NCBI GenBank assembly: GCA_026874595.1
Contig: CM049316.1
Coordinates: 60,273,676 to 60,337,675 of the forward strand
From: Sipunculus nudus
Taxonomy: Eukaryota; Annelida; Sipuncula; Golfingiida; Sipunculidae
Length of the DNA stretch: 64,000 nucleotides
Reading direction: 5' to 3'
Within the stretch, counting starts at the first letter, position 1; every line of letters begins with the position of its first letter. The notes under the pieces were generated by a model that saw only the letters and a list, made by a program, of their open reading frames with translations, was not told the origin of the DNA and searched no databases. Shown piece after piece: positions 24,852 to 37,259 of this stretch. Both the position numbers and the translations under genes were made by a program.

Positions 24852-27800
24852 TTTTTTTTAATATCTTTATTCATTTCCATTCTGCCATTTCCATACTCCA
24901 ATCTTCCCCCGGCAGGTAAAGGAAGTGGATAGACAAACATATATTTATAATGACTTACATGCAGTGTGCAATATATCTTTATCTTTACAACATATCAAAC
25001 AGCTGGCCTAATTTCACTTGTTTTACTTTATACTTCTTTACAAATCTTGTGTTTAGATAACTTTTTAAATCATACTTTATATATCCAATCAATCCCTCTG
25101 CAGAAGGATAGACATCTTTCATTTTACACTTGATTTTGAACTTGTACAGTGACCACATAATAAAAGATATACTCTCTTCAATACAGTTCAAGAAATGATT
25201 TTTCGATGAATATCCTACCACAAATATCTTCCAACTCAATTTACATTTAAAACAGGTTTCAAATTTTCTCCAAATGCATTTGTTTAAACAACACGTATAG
25301 AGCCTATGTTCAACATCCTCTTTGACATTACACAACTCACAATTTTCAGATATACTCCTTTTCCACTTGAATAATGATGAATTTGTAACCAATAAATCTT
25401 GTAATAATTTATAATTGAAGTCCGCTAATCTAGCGATCGGTTCTCGCTGTACTTTGCGTATGTATATATCTCTGAAACAAAAAGTATCCTTATCTAATCC
25501 AAATGATTTAATCCATTTACTTTTCGATAAAGGTTGAACAATTTGATTCTTAACAAAGAATTTGTATATTGCTTTTGAATTAATTTGCATCAGATCTATA
25601 CACACTTTGTCTATAGTATATTTATGAGTCAGCCTTGCATGACAATACTGAGCATTTTCACATTCAAATATTTCATTATATCTTTTAAAGATATTCCTTA
25701 TAATATAGTATTCCCTGATCCAATCTGTTGTTTTTCGTAATTTATGTAAAATATTTCGTTCATTAATCAATATTCCGTTTCCATCATATAAATCTTTTAC
25801 ATGTATTATCCCTGCATCTAACCAGTTTTTAAAATATAAGCATTTGCCATGGAACATAAAGTTCTTGTTTAACCATATTTGTTGTTTTAGGAATTGGTTA
25901 CTGCTCATATAGCGAATATCAGATTTCGTTTGACATTGGCTAAAATTACATAACATTTCTCTGTAGAATACTGGCAATTCGTTCAGTTCTGGTACATGGC
26001 CAATTTCATAATTACCATGAACCAGTAATTGTATGTTTTTGCACACCTGATTAACATAGAACTTCCCTATTGGGTTTATTTGACCGGTTTTACTAAATAA
26101 TTTTTGCACCCATGCTGCTTTTAACGCTTTTTCATACAATTCTAAATCAACCATGCGTAGACCACCATCTTCGTAATCTGCAATTAACGTGTTTCTCCGG
26201 ATACGTTCTGTTGATTTCCATATAAACCCAAAGAACATCCTTTTTATTCTGATTATAATATTTTTAGGTACAGTCATAACTGAGAGTGACATTTTTAAAG
26301 TAGATAATCCAAATGATTTTAATAAAATAATTTTTCCTTTCACAGATAAATTTCGTTGTTTCCAAGAAAAAAACTTATTTTCTATTGATTCAATTTTTTT
26401 CCCCAGTGATAGTTTGTACTGGATTTTATATCGTGAGAAATATGAATTCCAAGATATTTAATCGGTTTATCAGAAAAATTTATTTCAAATTTTTCTGTAT
26501 TATGATCACATTTTTTTAGCTGTCCCAGTAAGATTCCTTCTGTTTTCCTCAGATTCAGTTGAAGTCCGGATACTTCAGCAAATTTATTTACTTGCTTTAA
26601 CGCATGTTTCAAGGAAATGTGGTTATTTAATAACAACGCCGTGTCATCCGCATACTGAAGTATGGGGGAGCATTTATCTTTGTTAGGTAGGGTAATGCTT
26701 GAAATATTTGGATCTTGCTTAATATTACAAGATAGAATTTCCGTGGCTATAATAAATAGTAAAGCAGAAATCGGGCATCCTTGCCGGATTCCTTTTCCCA
26801 TCGTTAGTGTTTTGGTAAGCCACCCATTGTTTTTAACAGTAAAAATAGGGCTATTGTAAAGTATTTCCACCCATTTAATAAAAGAATTGCCAAAATTAAA
26901 CTTAAGTAGACATTTTAGTAGGAAATCAATATTTAAACTATCAAAAGCTTTAGAAAAATCGAGACAACAAATCAGTCCTTTTTTATTATATTTCTCGCAA
27001 AAATCGATATAATCTAATACATATCTTACATTTGTTCCAATGTATCGTCCTTTTATTTAGGCGGTTTGTTCTTTTGAAACTATTTTTTGTATAATATTTT
27101 GGAGTCTCTTCGCTAGTACAAAAGCTAATATTTTATAATCAGAGTTTGTAATGCTGATTAGGCGATAATTAACCAAATCTGAACGGCTTCCTTTTTAAAA
27201 AACAAGCGTTATCACCGCCTGTCTCATAGTATACCCCATTTTACCACAGCTATACACTTCGTTTATCATACCTAAATAGTAATCTTTCAGTTACGGCCAG
27301 AATAGTTTATAAAATTCTTGATTCAGGCCATCTAGTCCGGGACTCCTATTTTATTTCAGATTTTCAATAATATTTTGACATTCCTGGTCTGTAATTATAC
27401 CTTCCAACGATTCTTTTTCAGGTTCTGATAATAATCGGTTTATCTTTACTTCATTCATAAAATTATGCGTTTTGCTTTTGTCAATATTATCGTCAGAGTA
27501 TAATTTTTCATAAAACGTACATATTCCACTCAAAATTTCATCATCAGTTTTTAGTTTTTCTCCATTTAATTCAAGCTCATAATTTGCATTTGACATTTTT
27601 TTTTTGTGTCTCCAGTCTGAGAAAGTAAGAAGAATTTTTCTCTCCTTCTTCCCACCATTTTACACGAGACCTGATTTTTGCACCTGCAGCCCTTGATTCA
27701 TATATTTCATCAATCTCTTTTTGCAAGTTTTCAATTTTTATCTTATTTTTTAGATTTTCGTTTGTATTTTTTAGGATCATGATCCGATTTTCTAATTGTT

Positions 27801-28580
27801 TTAATTTACTTCTGTCTCCTTTACACATATCTATTGAAAACTCTATAGAATATTGCTTAATTTTTCTTTTCAATTCTTCCCAAAAATTTATTTTTGAGGA
27901 ACTCTGTAAATATTGTTCCTTTTCTCCCCTTAAAATTTTTGTCATACCTTCAATATAAATAGGATTTCTTTGCAAGTTGGCATTTAATTTCCAGTAGTTG
28001 GGTCCTCTTTTATATGGATAAATACAACATTTCATTATAACGGCTTTGTGATCTGATAAACTTGATGTCCTACGATCAGATACTAAATATTTATGAACAC
28101 ATTCTACTATTTCAAATCTTCCATTCATAAAAATATAATCTAATCTGCTTTTATATTCAGTACCCCTCTCATATGAGAAATCTATTGCTAATTTAACATG
28201 TTTCAATTGAAAGACATCTTGTAGATCTAGCTTTCTGGTAATATTAAGAAATTCAATATGACTTTTATCTTTCTTTACTCCATCAGTAGTTTTGTCACAT
28301 TGACGTAAGTGACAATTAAAATCGCCAGCAATTATTAGATTTTTTTCGTTTACTGTGTGTTGTAATATCCATTTAAGAGCGTGCCTATAAAAATTGCATT
28401 TGCTATTTTCATCGTTTGGTGCATAAAGTGATACTAAAGACAATTTCTCATGTTTAAATTCTAAATTTACCGTAATAAGCCTACCATCGTTGTCACAAAC
28501 AGAATTAATTATACTATATTCAAAATTCCTACCCAAAGCTATAGCTACACCTCTGCTATGTTGACTTTCACTACAAATTT
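24852..28580 (-). mobile_element. L1/Tx1-like LINE, 5'-truncated, decayed
   Basis: A 3729-bp insertion flanked by a 12-bp exact duplication. The 3' end (left) has an 8-nt poly-A on the minus strand, followed upstream by about 125 bp of 3' UTR. The 5' end is truncated inside the endonuclease domain. The duplication plus A-tail is the hallmark of target-primed reverse transcription. Confidence 0.92.
24985..28580 (-). pseudogene. LINE ORF2 (endonuclease-reverse transcriptase), broken
   Basis: Read 5' to 3' on the minus strand. The frame enters mid-endonuclease (HSRGVAIAL), then shows LYAPND, IAGDFNCH, SRLDYIFM and SDHKAVIM, the APE-type catalytic blocks (27577-28580). After a frameshift in an A-run near 27597, the finger region ends at a stop near 27350. 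The reverse transcriptase follows with several stops up to RQGCPISALLF and YADDTALLL (26382-26870). A second A-run frameshift near 26390 leads to the C-terminal part (24985-26343), with a CX2CX7HX4C knuckle (CELCNVKEDVEHRLYTC). Not functional. Confidence 0.92.
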
Positions 28581-28592
28581 AGATTAATAGAT
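28581..28592. repeat. Target-site duplication (right) of minus-strand LINE
   Basis: agattaatagat, identical to 24840-24851. Confidence 0.85.
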
Positions 28593-29270
28593 ATTAATGT
28601 TAAATCAATGCAACATACAGTGGAATATCAAACTTATTTAGTATATCGCATAATATATACGGTCGGTCCTGCTGAATTGTATATTGTATAATTGTATAAC
28701 CCGTTAAATTGTATAAAGTAATGAAAACCAAAACCATTTCCTGTCTTCTTAATAAAATTCTCCGTTTATATGAATATCTGATAAATGTATATATCGGGTA
28801 ATTGTATAGTAAAATCCGTGCATGATGATATCGGGTAATTGTATAGTAAAATCCGTCCATCATGCACGACAGTCCCGGATATTCGTGTGCGACAACGGTC
28901 TCACGGACAACTAACCACCTGGTGCGCTAATTAGCCTGTGATATTGCTCGCCCGACAGCTTTGAAGGGTAACTTCATGTACCACTGACCACTCTTTCTTC
29001 TAATTAGGCTTTGATATGACTCGAGCCACCGGCTGAAATAAGTTTCCTTCCTTTATTACATGCTTAACTAAATGTGTGTTTGATGCGTTAATTCTACACG
29101 TGCTCCCCGGACAAACTGTCACCGGTCAGGATGCAGTATAAACACAGCATACGCTATAAACACGGTCTTTTATTCGAGAGCATTTCCTGTACGGTCAATC
29201 GATGAATATGTTTTATAATTCGTAATAAATCCGTAAGGAAAACAGTATCAATTCTTTTCTTTTCTTATAG
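28593..29270. other. Intergenic DNA with a 37-bp tandem duplication
   Basis: 28791-28827 and 28828-28864 are adjacent copies of a 37-bp unit starting atatcgggtaattgtatag, differing at two positions. Otherwise no gene or element is recognised. Confidence 0.6.
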
Positions 29271-29705
29271 TGTTATGGAACCTAAAAATAACAGATCACG
29301 TAGTCGTTACGAGCCCAAATTTTGTTACGGAAGCAGGGTGAAAGGTCTAGGGGAATGAATAAAGTCAGTCAGTCAATGTTTTTTTTGTAAACAAATAATT
29401 ATAATTTATTCTTAAAACAACCCTAACATTACAATACACTAAATCAATACAATTACACAGTATAATAAATAAAGTGTACAGTACCACAGTGTCCGGATCC
29501 TAGGCTGTTTTGGATACCACCACTGTCACAGCTAAAATAGTCATTTGAAACATATAATCCAGATGAACAGTTCACATGAGAAAAAAAAGTGTACGGATTA
29601 TACCGAGCGCTGTGTCTCTACACGCCATAGCAATTTACGCCCAGGGCTTGAGCCCAACACAAAACAGAATGCCAACAGCGCACGATAAAAGAGACACCTG
29701 TAACA
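29271..29705. mobile_element. Solo LTR, short version
   Basis: 435 bp beginning TGTTATGGAACC and ending CCTGTAACA, so bounded by TGTTA...TAACA. It is flanked by the 4-bp direct repeat atag (29267-29270 and 29706-29709). A longer relative is at 43505-44258; the two share blocks at the start, middle ('ccctaacattacaatac') and end. No internal retroelement sequence adjoins, so it is a solo LTR. The direction of transcription is not clear. Confidence 0.65.
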
Positions 29706-29709
29706 ATAG

Positions 29710-30217
29710 TTAATTCGAAGTATTAATCTGTTTTTTTTTTTGCTGGCGTTATATGACCTCTCACCTTATTAATTTTTAACATATCCACGTGATCGGTTTG
29801 CAGCAAGCCATGCACACTGCGTAGGATCGTACTCAGAATGGTTTTGAGTAGAAACGTTCTCTGGCGGAGGATGACGTTTTCCAGAAGACCGCACACGAAC
29901 AGGTTAACGTGCAGAAAGTATTTTTAAATTTAAAAAAAGATACGTGTTATAAAAATCAAATTCTTAAAGGAATCCTGCTTAACTTCGTGACCTTTGACAC
30001 ATTCACGTGATCGTTAAGCTGCCAGCCATTTTACAGCATCGCTTTTTACAGATAACATACAGGAACAGGTAATTGCAAAGTAATTATCTATTTCTTAGTT
30101 GAAACAAATAAAATTTTTCATGATAACTTAAACTCCTTGAGAAATATTATTAAACCTTTGACAACATATATTCACGTGATCGGTAAGCTGTCAGCCATTG
30201 GCAGTGAGATCTATTTT
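29710..30217. other. No gene recognised
   Basis: The phrase 'cacgtgatcggt' (29785 and 30174) and the related 'cacgtgatcgtt' (30005) recur, hinting at a diverged direct repeat of about 180-220 bp. No coding signal. Confidence 0.4.
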
Positions 30218-30454
30218 AGCTTAGCTGACTGTAAGTCAATTGAGGTATAGGAATGGCGCTTTTGCTAATAAACATCCAAGGAGGTCAATAAAAAATATCC
30301 TGGGAAACCTGAAATTAGGTCACTGCGACCTATTTCCTCCTCCACCTCCAATATCTCGATAATTAATGCATGGATTGACACGAATCTTACCTTGAATATT
30401 GACAATAACTAGTTTTGTCAGTTCCCAAAAAGTGGTGGCGCCACCTGTATTTTT
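30218..30454 (+). mobile_element. HINE-like fragment: 5' hairpin plus one monomer
   Basis: Starts agcttagctgactgtaagtc, a mutated form of the AGCTCAGCTGACTG 5' motif, and runs through part of a monomer to agtggtggcgccacctgta and a T-run. The next element begins exactly in that T-run, which suggests insertion of 30455-32763 into an older copy. Confidence 0.6.
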
Positions 30455-32763
30455 AGCTCAGCTGACTGTAAGTCATCTGAGCTATAGTCATGGTCCATTG
30501 TCCGTCGTCCGTCCGTCCGTCTGTACGTCCGTTAGACTGGCACGTTTTGAAACCGTTAGACTTATGAATCCAAAACCCGGCATACTATTAGATGTCCCAA
30601 AATCTCCTACCATACCAAACATTGGGTTACCAGGACCTCGTTCCTTCGAGATATTAAGGAAAAAACCCTCAAATTTCCATTAAAAAACTATTATCACACT
30701 TCAGGACTGCCTAATATCAAAACCACTTATCTGGTTTTCTTAATATTTTCCCAGACGTAATCTCCTATATATTTCCTATATACATGCCAGAAATTAAGTC
30801 GGTTAAGTATAATTTCTAAGTTATGGGCCCGAACATAATGGACTTTGCAAAAAAATCAGGAAAAATATGTACTCATTTTACATGAAAAATTTTGAAAATT
30901 GAGATTTTTTAAGTTGTAAGCATATAAATAAAATCAGTACCTTAAATTTTGCCCAACTTTGACCATGGCACTTTATTCCTGTAAGTACTATTGATTTAAT
31001 TTTCACAGCATGTAAACATAAGTATTTAATTTGTTTAAATCTGAAATTATAAAATAAAAGCTTGAAAACAAGGCAAGTTATTGATTTTTTTCTTGAGACT
31101 CTATTGATGCAGGGTCCCACTCCAGGTCACTGGAAGTCAGCTATGCCAGGGTTTATGATTTGTTACAGTTACTGGGGGAGATCCCCTGCGATGAGAGGTG
31201 TACAGTTATTCTCATATCACCACCCCATTCCCCCCCCCCCCCCCCCACCGCCAAACCGTACCCACCAAGTGTTATGCAGTAGGCCTAATTGTTATTGTTT
31301 CACTGTAGCTCCTTAATTGTAATGTTGTTTCTACTCCAGTATACAAAAACTTTCCTTGAAAAAGTAATACAAGGTGTAATTCAGAAGATGCCATGTTGTA
31401 TTTCTTTTAAATGATTTTAACAAATATATTAAACCCATCATTATGCTTAAATTTATAAAATAATTTAATATGTAGCAAATAAGGGCACAATTTAAAATTG
31501 TGAAATCTGAATCAACCATTGTTTTTAGATATTTATTGTTTTGTAAATTAATTTTGTGGTAAACAAAATTATCATTTGTATGCATGATGTGGCGTTGTCT
31601 GACAAGATTGAGATTTATGGTGATGCAATTTAGAATTATGAATCAATGTTTATATTCAGATATATATGTTATATTGGAAATGTATAGACATATAAACTTA
31701 TAAAAAAAATTGTTGTGATAAAAAAATGAGGATCTAATACAAACATTTGTTCATTATTTTCCTGCCTCAGCAGAATTGGAGATCAGGCTTTGTTTGCCCT
31801 GTATGTATATGCAGAAGTGTTGCTATTCCCACCATCCCCCCCCCTTCCATTTCCTGCCATTGATTCCTGTGCATTGGGATATTAGTTTTTATTGCAAATA
31901 TAAAAAATTTATTTGATTAAAAAATAATAGGATTAGAATAAAAAGATCTTATTGAAACATATACTTGCCTTAGGAGAATGGAACATAAAGTGATCACCTC
32001 TGTCCATCATATTACCGTTATCATTAAATATATATTAATTATGACAATTTTCCTATAACCACCGTTGAAATAACTTTCATATGCTGTATGTGTTTGGAAT
32101 CAAGCTATTTAAGTCTGAACTTTGAAAGTTAATTATATTCAGTTGTGTATTATTGCAGATGTTAAACTTAAAAAATATGATATAATAAATTAATTAAGAA
32201 ATAATTGAAACTTCATATATTATCAACTTTGTTTGTCTACCAGTCTGTCTGTCCTTTTTTTTACGTATTAAGTAATTATGAATGAACTTTTTTATCCTGT
32301 AAGCATGGTTGTTTTAAGTGAAAATCCTATGTATATACACTATAATAATACAGATTTATTGTAACTCCCACCAAACCACACCCCCCCCCCACCACCACCA
32401 CCAAGTCCTTTCATCTGTGGACTGGGGACATTAGTTATATTTCAACTGTATACATTTTATAAAATAAAAAAATACATATATTTAATAATATATGAATAAT
32501 ATTATAAAAAATAGATTCAATTGAACTAATGTGTAAACTACTGAAATGTCAACAGTTAATCAAAAAGCCAACTAATGATTATGGTAATAGTACAGATCAT
32601 TTGTTCACAAACTGCTCATATGCTTCAGTTTCAACATTAGGAAACACATGGTCAGGTTACAATATTACCTCTTCCTCTATCACTTTATCTCCATTTGATA
32701 TTATTTTAGATTTTTACCTTCAAGGTCAACTTCAGCCGAGCACAGTGACCCATGGGTCCCTCG
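30455..32763 (+). mobile_element. HINE-like element, AGCTCAGCTGACTG family, 2.3 kb
   Basis: The 5' end is agctcagctgactg folding with agtcatctgagct, followed by a ccgt tetranucleotide stretch (ccgtccgtccgtccgtc). The 3' end has tcagccgagc, then the palindrome gacccatgggtc (32747-32758) and ctcg|ttt. The interior differs from the 335-bp array at 8318-12203 but matches 1-1536, so it is a distinct subfamily sharing the same termini. No open frame of note. Confidence 0.72.
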
Positions 32764-32889
32764 TTTGATATTTTAACGAATAATTTTCAATTTTTTTACT
32801 ATAAAATTACAACAATCATGTCAGTTTCTCAGCTTTGATAACATATAGTGTCCGAAAACCTGGTGTGTTTATTGATCACAAGTGGATGC

Positions 32890-33776
32890 CCTATAGTAAT
32901 CACCCTCTCTTTCTGTCTGTCTGTCTGTCTGTCCATCCACACAAATTGGCTTCAAGATGATAACTCCAGGTTGGATTGACACATGGATTTCAAACCTGAC
33001 TTAAATATGGCCCACCACTAAAGCAAGAACCTGTTTGAATTTTTGGTCATAAGGTCAAAGGTGAAGGTCACAGGAGTCATTTAAAAGGTTATGGCTGCAT
33101 TTCAAGCCAAGCTTTTCATCCCAAACTTTCCATCTTGCGCATTTAACTGACTTGCCAGGATGGGGAGAGCATTAATGAATTTGGGGTCACAAGGTCAAAG
33201 GTCAAGGTCACAGGAGCCATCTGTTCACAAAATAGTTTCCACATGATAAATCCAGTTCAGTTTGACATATTGGTTTCAAACTTATCTTATTATATTAAAT
33301 TTCATCACAAGGTCACTGGGCCCATCCATTCACAAATTAGTTTAAGGATGATAATTCTGCTTTGGATAGGCAGATTGGCTTGAACTTGATTAATTAATGA
33401 CCCACCACTTAAGAAAATTCATTTTGATTTTCAGGGTCCAGAGATCAAAGTTGAAGGTTACAGGAGCCACAACTTTAAAAAGATTGTGGATGCAATGTAA
33501 ATCAATCTTTTCATCCCAAAGCTTCCACTTTTTACACATAGCTTACTTGCCAAAAGTGAGGAAATCTGTAGATTTTGAGGTTACCTGGTCAGAGGTCAAG
33601 GTCACTTTTTAAAAGATTGTTACAATAATCTTATTGCTGCAAGTTCAAGAATAATAAGTTCTAAGAAGTTTTGGTCATGAGGTCATTGGTTAAGGTCACA
33701 GGACCTTCTGAAAAATTTCTTAAACAATATCCTTAAAGACAAATTCAGCTGAGCGTCGAGACTCATGGGTCTCTAG
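32890..33776 (+). mobile_element. HINE-like element, CTGT-microsatellite type
   Basis: Near its 5' side is ctgtctgtctgtctgtctgtc (32918 on). The body has diverged repeats of 'aaggtcaaaggtcaaggtcacaggagcca'. The 3' end has attcagctgagcgtc, the hairpin gagac-tcatgg-gtctc (33758-33773) and CTAG|TT (33773-33778). The 5' boundary is uncertain. Confidence 0.62.
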
Positions 33777-35992
33777 TTATCAATAATAAATGCAACCAGG
33801 TGAATACACAGTATTTTTCCGTAGATGGTGTAGAAATTATAAATGAATAAAATATATAAACTAATGTTACATCATCATTCAAGGAAAAAGTTCCAAAACA
33901 GATAATTCAGAACCATCTGAATAATATGAGAAACACACGTAAGTATAGGTAAAGCCATCCGATAACAATTCATAGTAATGTAGTGACGGCTACAACCTTG
34001 AAGATTAACACCCCGTTTATTTGAATATTTCGCTAAAATGAATACAATCGGTTGACAAATACGATATTCAATTAAACAAGATCGACAGTTCACACATCAT
34101 TCAATGTGCAGCAACGCCCTCGTAAATATTTTAAAAACTAAAGTGACAACAGAAAGTTATATTACAAGAACTGTTCACGGGTAATCAACCAGGACCGTGT
34201 GAGCATCCATGACAACCAGCATGAGCGTGAAATTTGGAGTTGGAATTAGTCTACCGGGAGTATTGAAGAGAGCGTTCTGCGCCCGTCTCTATGATTGGCT
34301 GAGGGCCATAATTGAGCGGGGTTCCAGTCCAGGTCACAACCATGGTCTTTATGAATCCCCTTGAGTAATTAGCATTTTTATGTATCATTTATATACACGG
34401 CATTACTTGCGCATTCTAGAAAACATAACATGACTATCGAACTACCAGTAATTGCTTCTTCTAGAATTAATTGGATTATTCTTGATTAATAATCAAATTT
34501 TGAACATTCATCTTGGAAAGTCAAGGAAAAATCAGGTATATGTTTTCAAGAAATGCTGGAATCCTGTAAAAACAGAACATATGAGAGGATACAATGGAAT
34601 AGGTGGCCGTGATGTTTGTTGATAACTGTGGTCACATCGGCAAAAATATGTATCATTGTACTTTTTCCTTAAGGTAACATAATCATCATCTAATATCATG
34701 TTTTATCCTGGACGAGTCTTGCCGTGCAAGATTAAGTTATATAATTAGACACAAGTCAAATCAGTGTTGTTCTTCAAATAGTGATTATGATTAATCTTGA
34801 ACCATTGCCCATGTTGAAAATCATGCTTTTTCTACCTACCAGTCTTCGACTTTACGCAGTATACTTCAGCTCTGCAAATTACTCCTCTAAAAGGGTCTCC
34901 GACTTCATGCTATATATTTTCTGGTATCGTCAGATGATATTTAGCTCTGCAGACCCGCCAGGCATTACCTCATAAAATGTAAAAAAATATTCAGCCTTGG
35001 GCTTTCGTATTTATGGAAACTTCTATGATGGATTATGGAAAACAGAAACAGAAGTAGACGCGTAGAAATATTGTTTTACCTTACCTACCTGTGTTTGTGT
35101 CGAAAGCAGTATCTGTAGTGCATGTGCTTACCTTCTTTGTTAGTTGCCTAGCAACATTCACCCGTGGTTCAGATTAGAAAATTCAATCGGAAAGATTTTA
35201 TATTGATTCAACCTTGTTGTCCAAGGGCCACAGGCATACCACGAGGCTTCAGTAGTTTTTGCAAGTTAATTTAACGTAACCATAACACATGTATAGTTCA
35301 AGTTCTCGGAAATCTGAAAACCATATTGCTTTTTTTTGTATGAGTTACTGCGAGGTAAAGGTGACAGAGTAATTTAGGTCGAAATTTCAGAAAAATTCCA
35401 TATGGCATGTATATTGCTTGACGTCCCTGTCCCCACTAACAATAAATATGACAGAATAATTTAGGTCCCCTTTAAAAAAATAAATAAGAGTTATGTATAA
35501 TGTGGCTTAATTGTCATCTTCATTCTAGCAAGCCTTTCCCAGCTACGCTTTCAGAGACCTTGATTCAGCCAGTCGCTTTAGCGTCTATTTAATGGATAAT
35601 GTACAGGCCTTCAAGTGTTCGGGCCGAAATCACATATGCAAATCAAATCAAATGAAAAAAATGTAAACTTTACACTGGTCACTGTTCACACGCCATCTGA
35701 ACTAAAAAGAGATGAATCAGAAACTGGAGGACATGTTTAAATGGTTTTAGAGATTGATCAGATTCTCCATGTCCTTCCCGGGAATGCTTTACGTTTGGTG
35801 TCAAAATAACACTAGACGTGCTCTAGCATTCCCGTAAAACAAGTGTACGCAAGTCATTTGATTGGTTAAATTGCTTAGTGCATTCTTCATGGAATAGACG
35901 TCCTAACGGTTCGATGAACCAATGTCTCTGAAAGCTTGGCTGTCCGAGGCTTAATAGTATGAAGATGTCTATAATCGTTTTTAGCTCAGACG
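33777..35992. other. No gene recognised
   Basis: AT-rich intergenic sequence, with no coding signal, RNA gene or element boundary that I can defend. Confidence 0.5.
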
Positions 35993-36571
35993 ACTGAAAG
36001 TCATCTGAGCAATAGTGATCAATCTTTTCCGTCTGTCCGTCCGTTAACCAGGCACAAATCGTAACCGCTGGACCTGGAATCTCCTTGACATCCAGGCAGG
36101 TCGATGAACAATTTCCTTTGAAACCTGAATTAAGGTCTCTGTTGCCCATATCCTCCGAGCTATGGGATTCGAAAGTACCCCCACAATAATAAAAAAAATT
36201 GATACCAAAGCTCCGGTACCTGCATAACTAAAGCATTGATCATTATGATTTTTTGCATGTCTATTGATCATGTAATGTTTCATCAGTTCCTGTAGACTGG
36301 TAGCCCACCTGTACTTTTTCGAATATTAGGCATTTTCCCCCTCTATTTTAGAGACCTTCAAACATGCGGTCGTCCGTTAACAGGGCACAAATCGTAACCC
36401 ATGGACCTAGAATCTTCATGGAGGTCCAAGAAAAATATCCTTGGAAACTTATAATTAGGTCTCTGATAACCATATCCTCCAATCTTTTGGGCTCATAAGT
36501 ACCTCCAAGAATAATTTGAAAAAATAATATACAAAAGCTCCAGTATCTGTATAACTAATTATAGATCGCCA
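35993..36571 (+). mobile_element. HINE-like element (335-bp family), left part, split by LINE
   Basis: Starts agctcagacgactgaaagtcatctgagc after a T-run, then tgtccgtccg, then two monomers homologous to those at 8318-12203 ('ggtctctgttgcccatatcc', 'gatcatgtaatgtttcatcag'). The second monomer is interrupted at the LINE target duplication and continues after 41400. Confidence 0.7.
36557..36571. repeat. Target-site duplication (left) of + strand LINE
   Basis: aattatagatcgcca, repeated exactly at 41386-41400 after the poly-A tail. Confidence 0.92.
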
Positions 36572-37098
36572 AGGAAGAAAAGGAAGAAAACAGAGCTTTG
36601 GAAGAGAAATGTAAACAATCTCTTGAGCTTGCCCAAACAGCCAAAGCTCACTCTGTGAATACAGAGCAATACCTTAGAAAATCCAATATAAAGATAATTG
36701 GTGCTCCAGAAATAGAGAAAAATGAGAACTCAAAACATGTTGCTATGGCAATCTTCAAAGATAAACTCAACATAGATATTCATGAAAATGATATTGACAT
36801 AGCACATAGAGTAGGACCGCACAGGAAAGATAGTCAACGGAGCATAATAGTTAGATTTGTTAGAAGAGATGACAAAACTAGAATTCTGAAAGAGAGGAGA
36901 AAACTCAAGAACACAGGCATTGTTTTGACAGAGGATTTGTGTAGTGACATGCAAAAGCTTTTTAACAGAGTAAAGAAGGATGATAGAGTAAAAGATGCCT
37001 GGACCTGGGATAGTAAAGTGTTTGTAAAAAATGATGATGACAAAATATTTAGAGTTCAGTATGGAGAATCACTCAGTGATGTCTTCCACAGAAGTTAA
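36572..37098 (+). CDS. LINE ORF1 protein, 5'-truncated
   Basis: The frame is open from the first base of the insertion to a stop at 37096-37098 (about 175 codons) and has no initiating ATG, because the start was lost by 5' truncation. The visible part begins in a Glu/Lys-rich coiled coil (KEEKEENRALEEK). It continues into the RRM-like nucleic-acid-binding domain of L1 ORF1 (YLRKSNIKIIGAPE, then IAHRVGP, SIIVRFVRRDDKTRIL) and the C-terminal domain (VLTEDLCSD...). ORF1 proteins of this type are RNA-binding chaperones of the LINE particle (family knowledge). Confidence 0.85.
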
Positions 37099-37259
37099 TA
37101 TTGGACAGTGGGTTGGTATTTTCTTCTTTCAGTTGGTTTATTATTATATCTCAATTATGTTTGTAATATTGCTATGTTATAATGCATGTTTTGTCGCTTT
37201 ATGTGTAAAACATCGTGGCTGGATGCACTCTACATATACCATACAAAACCCTTTAATTC

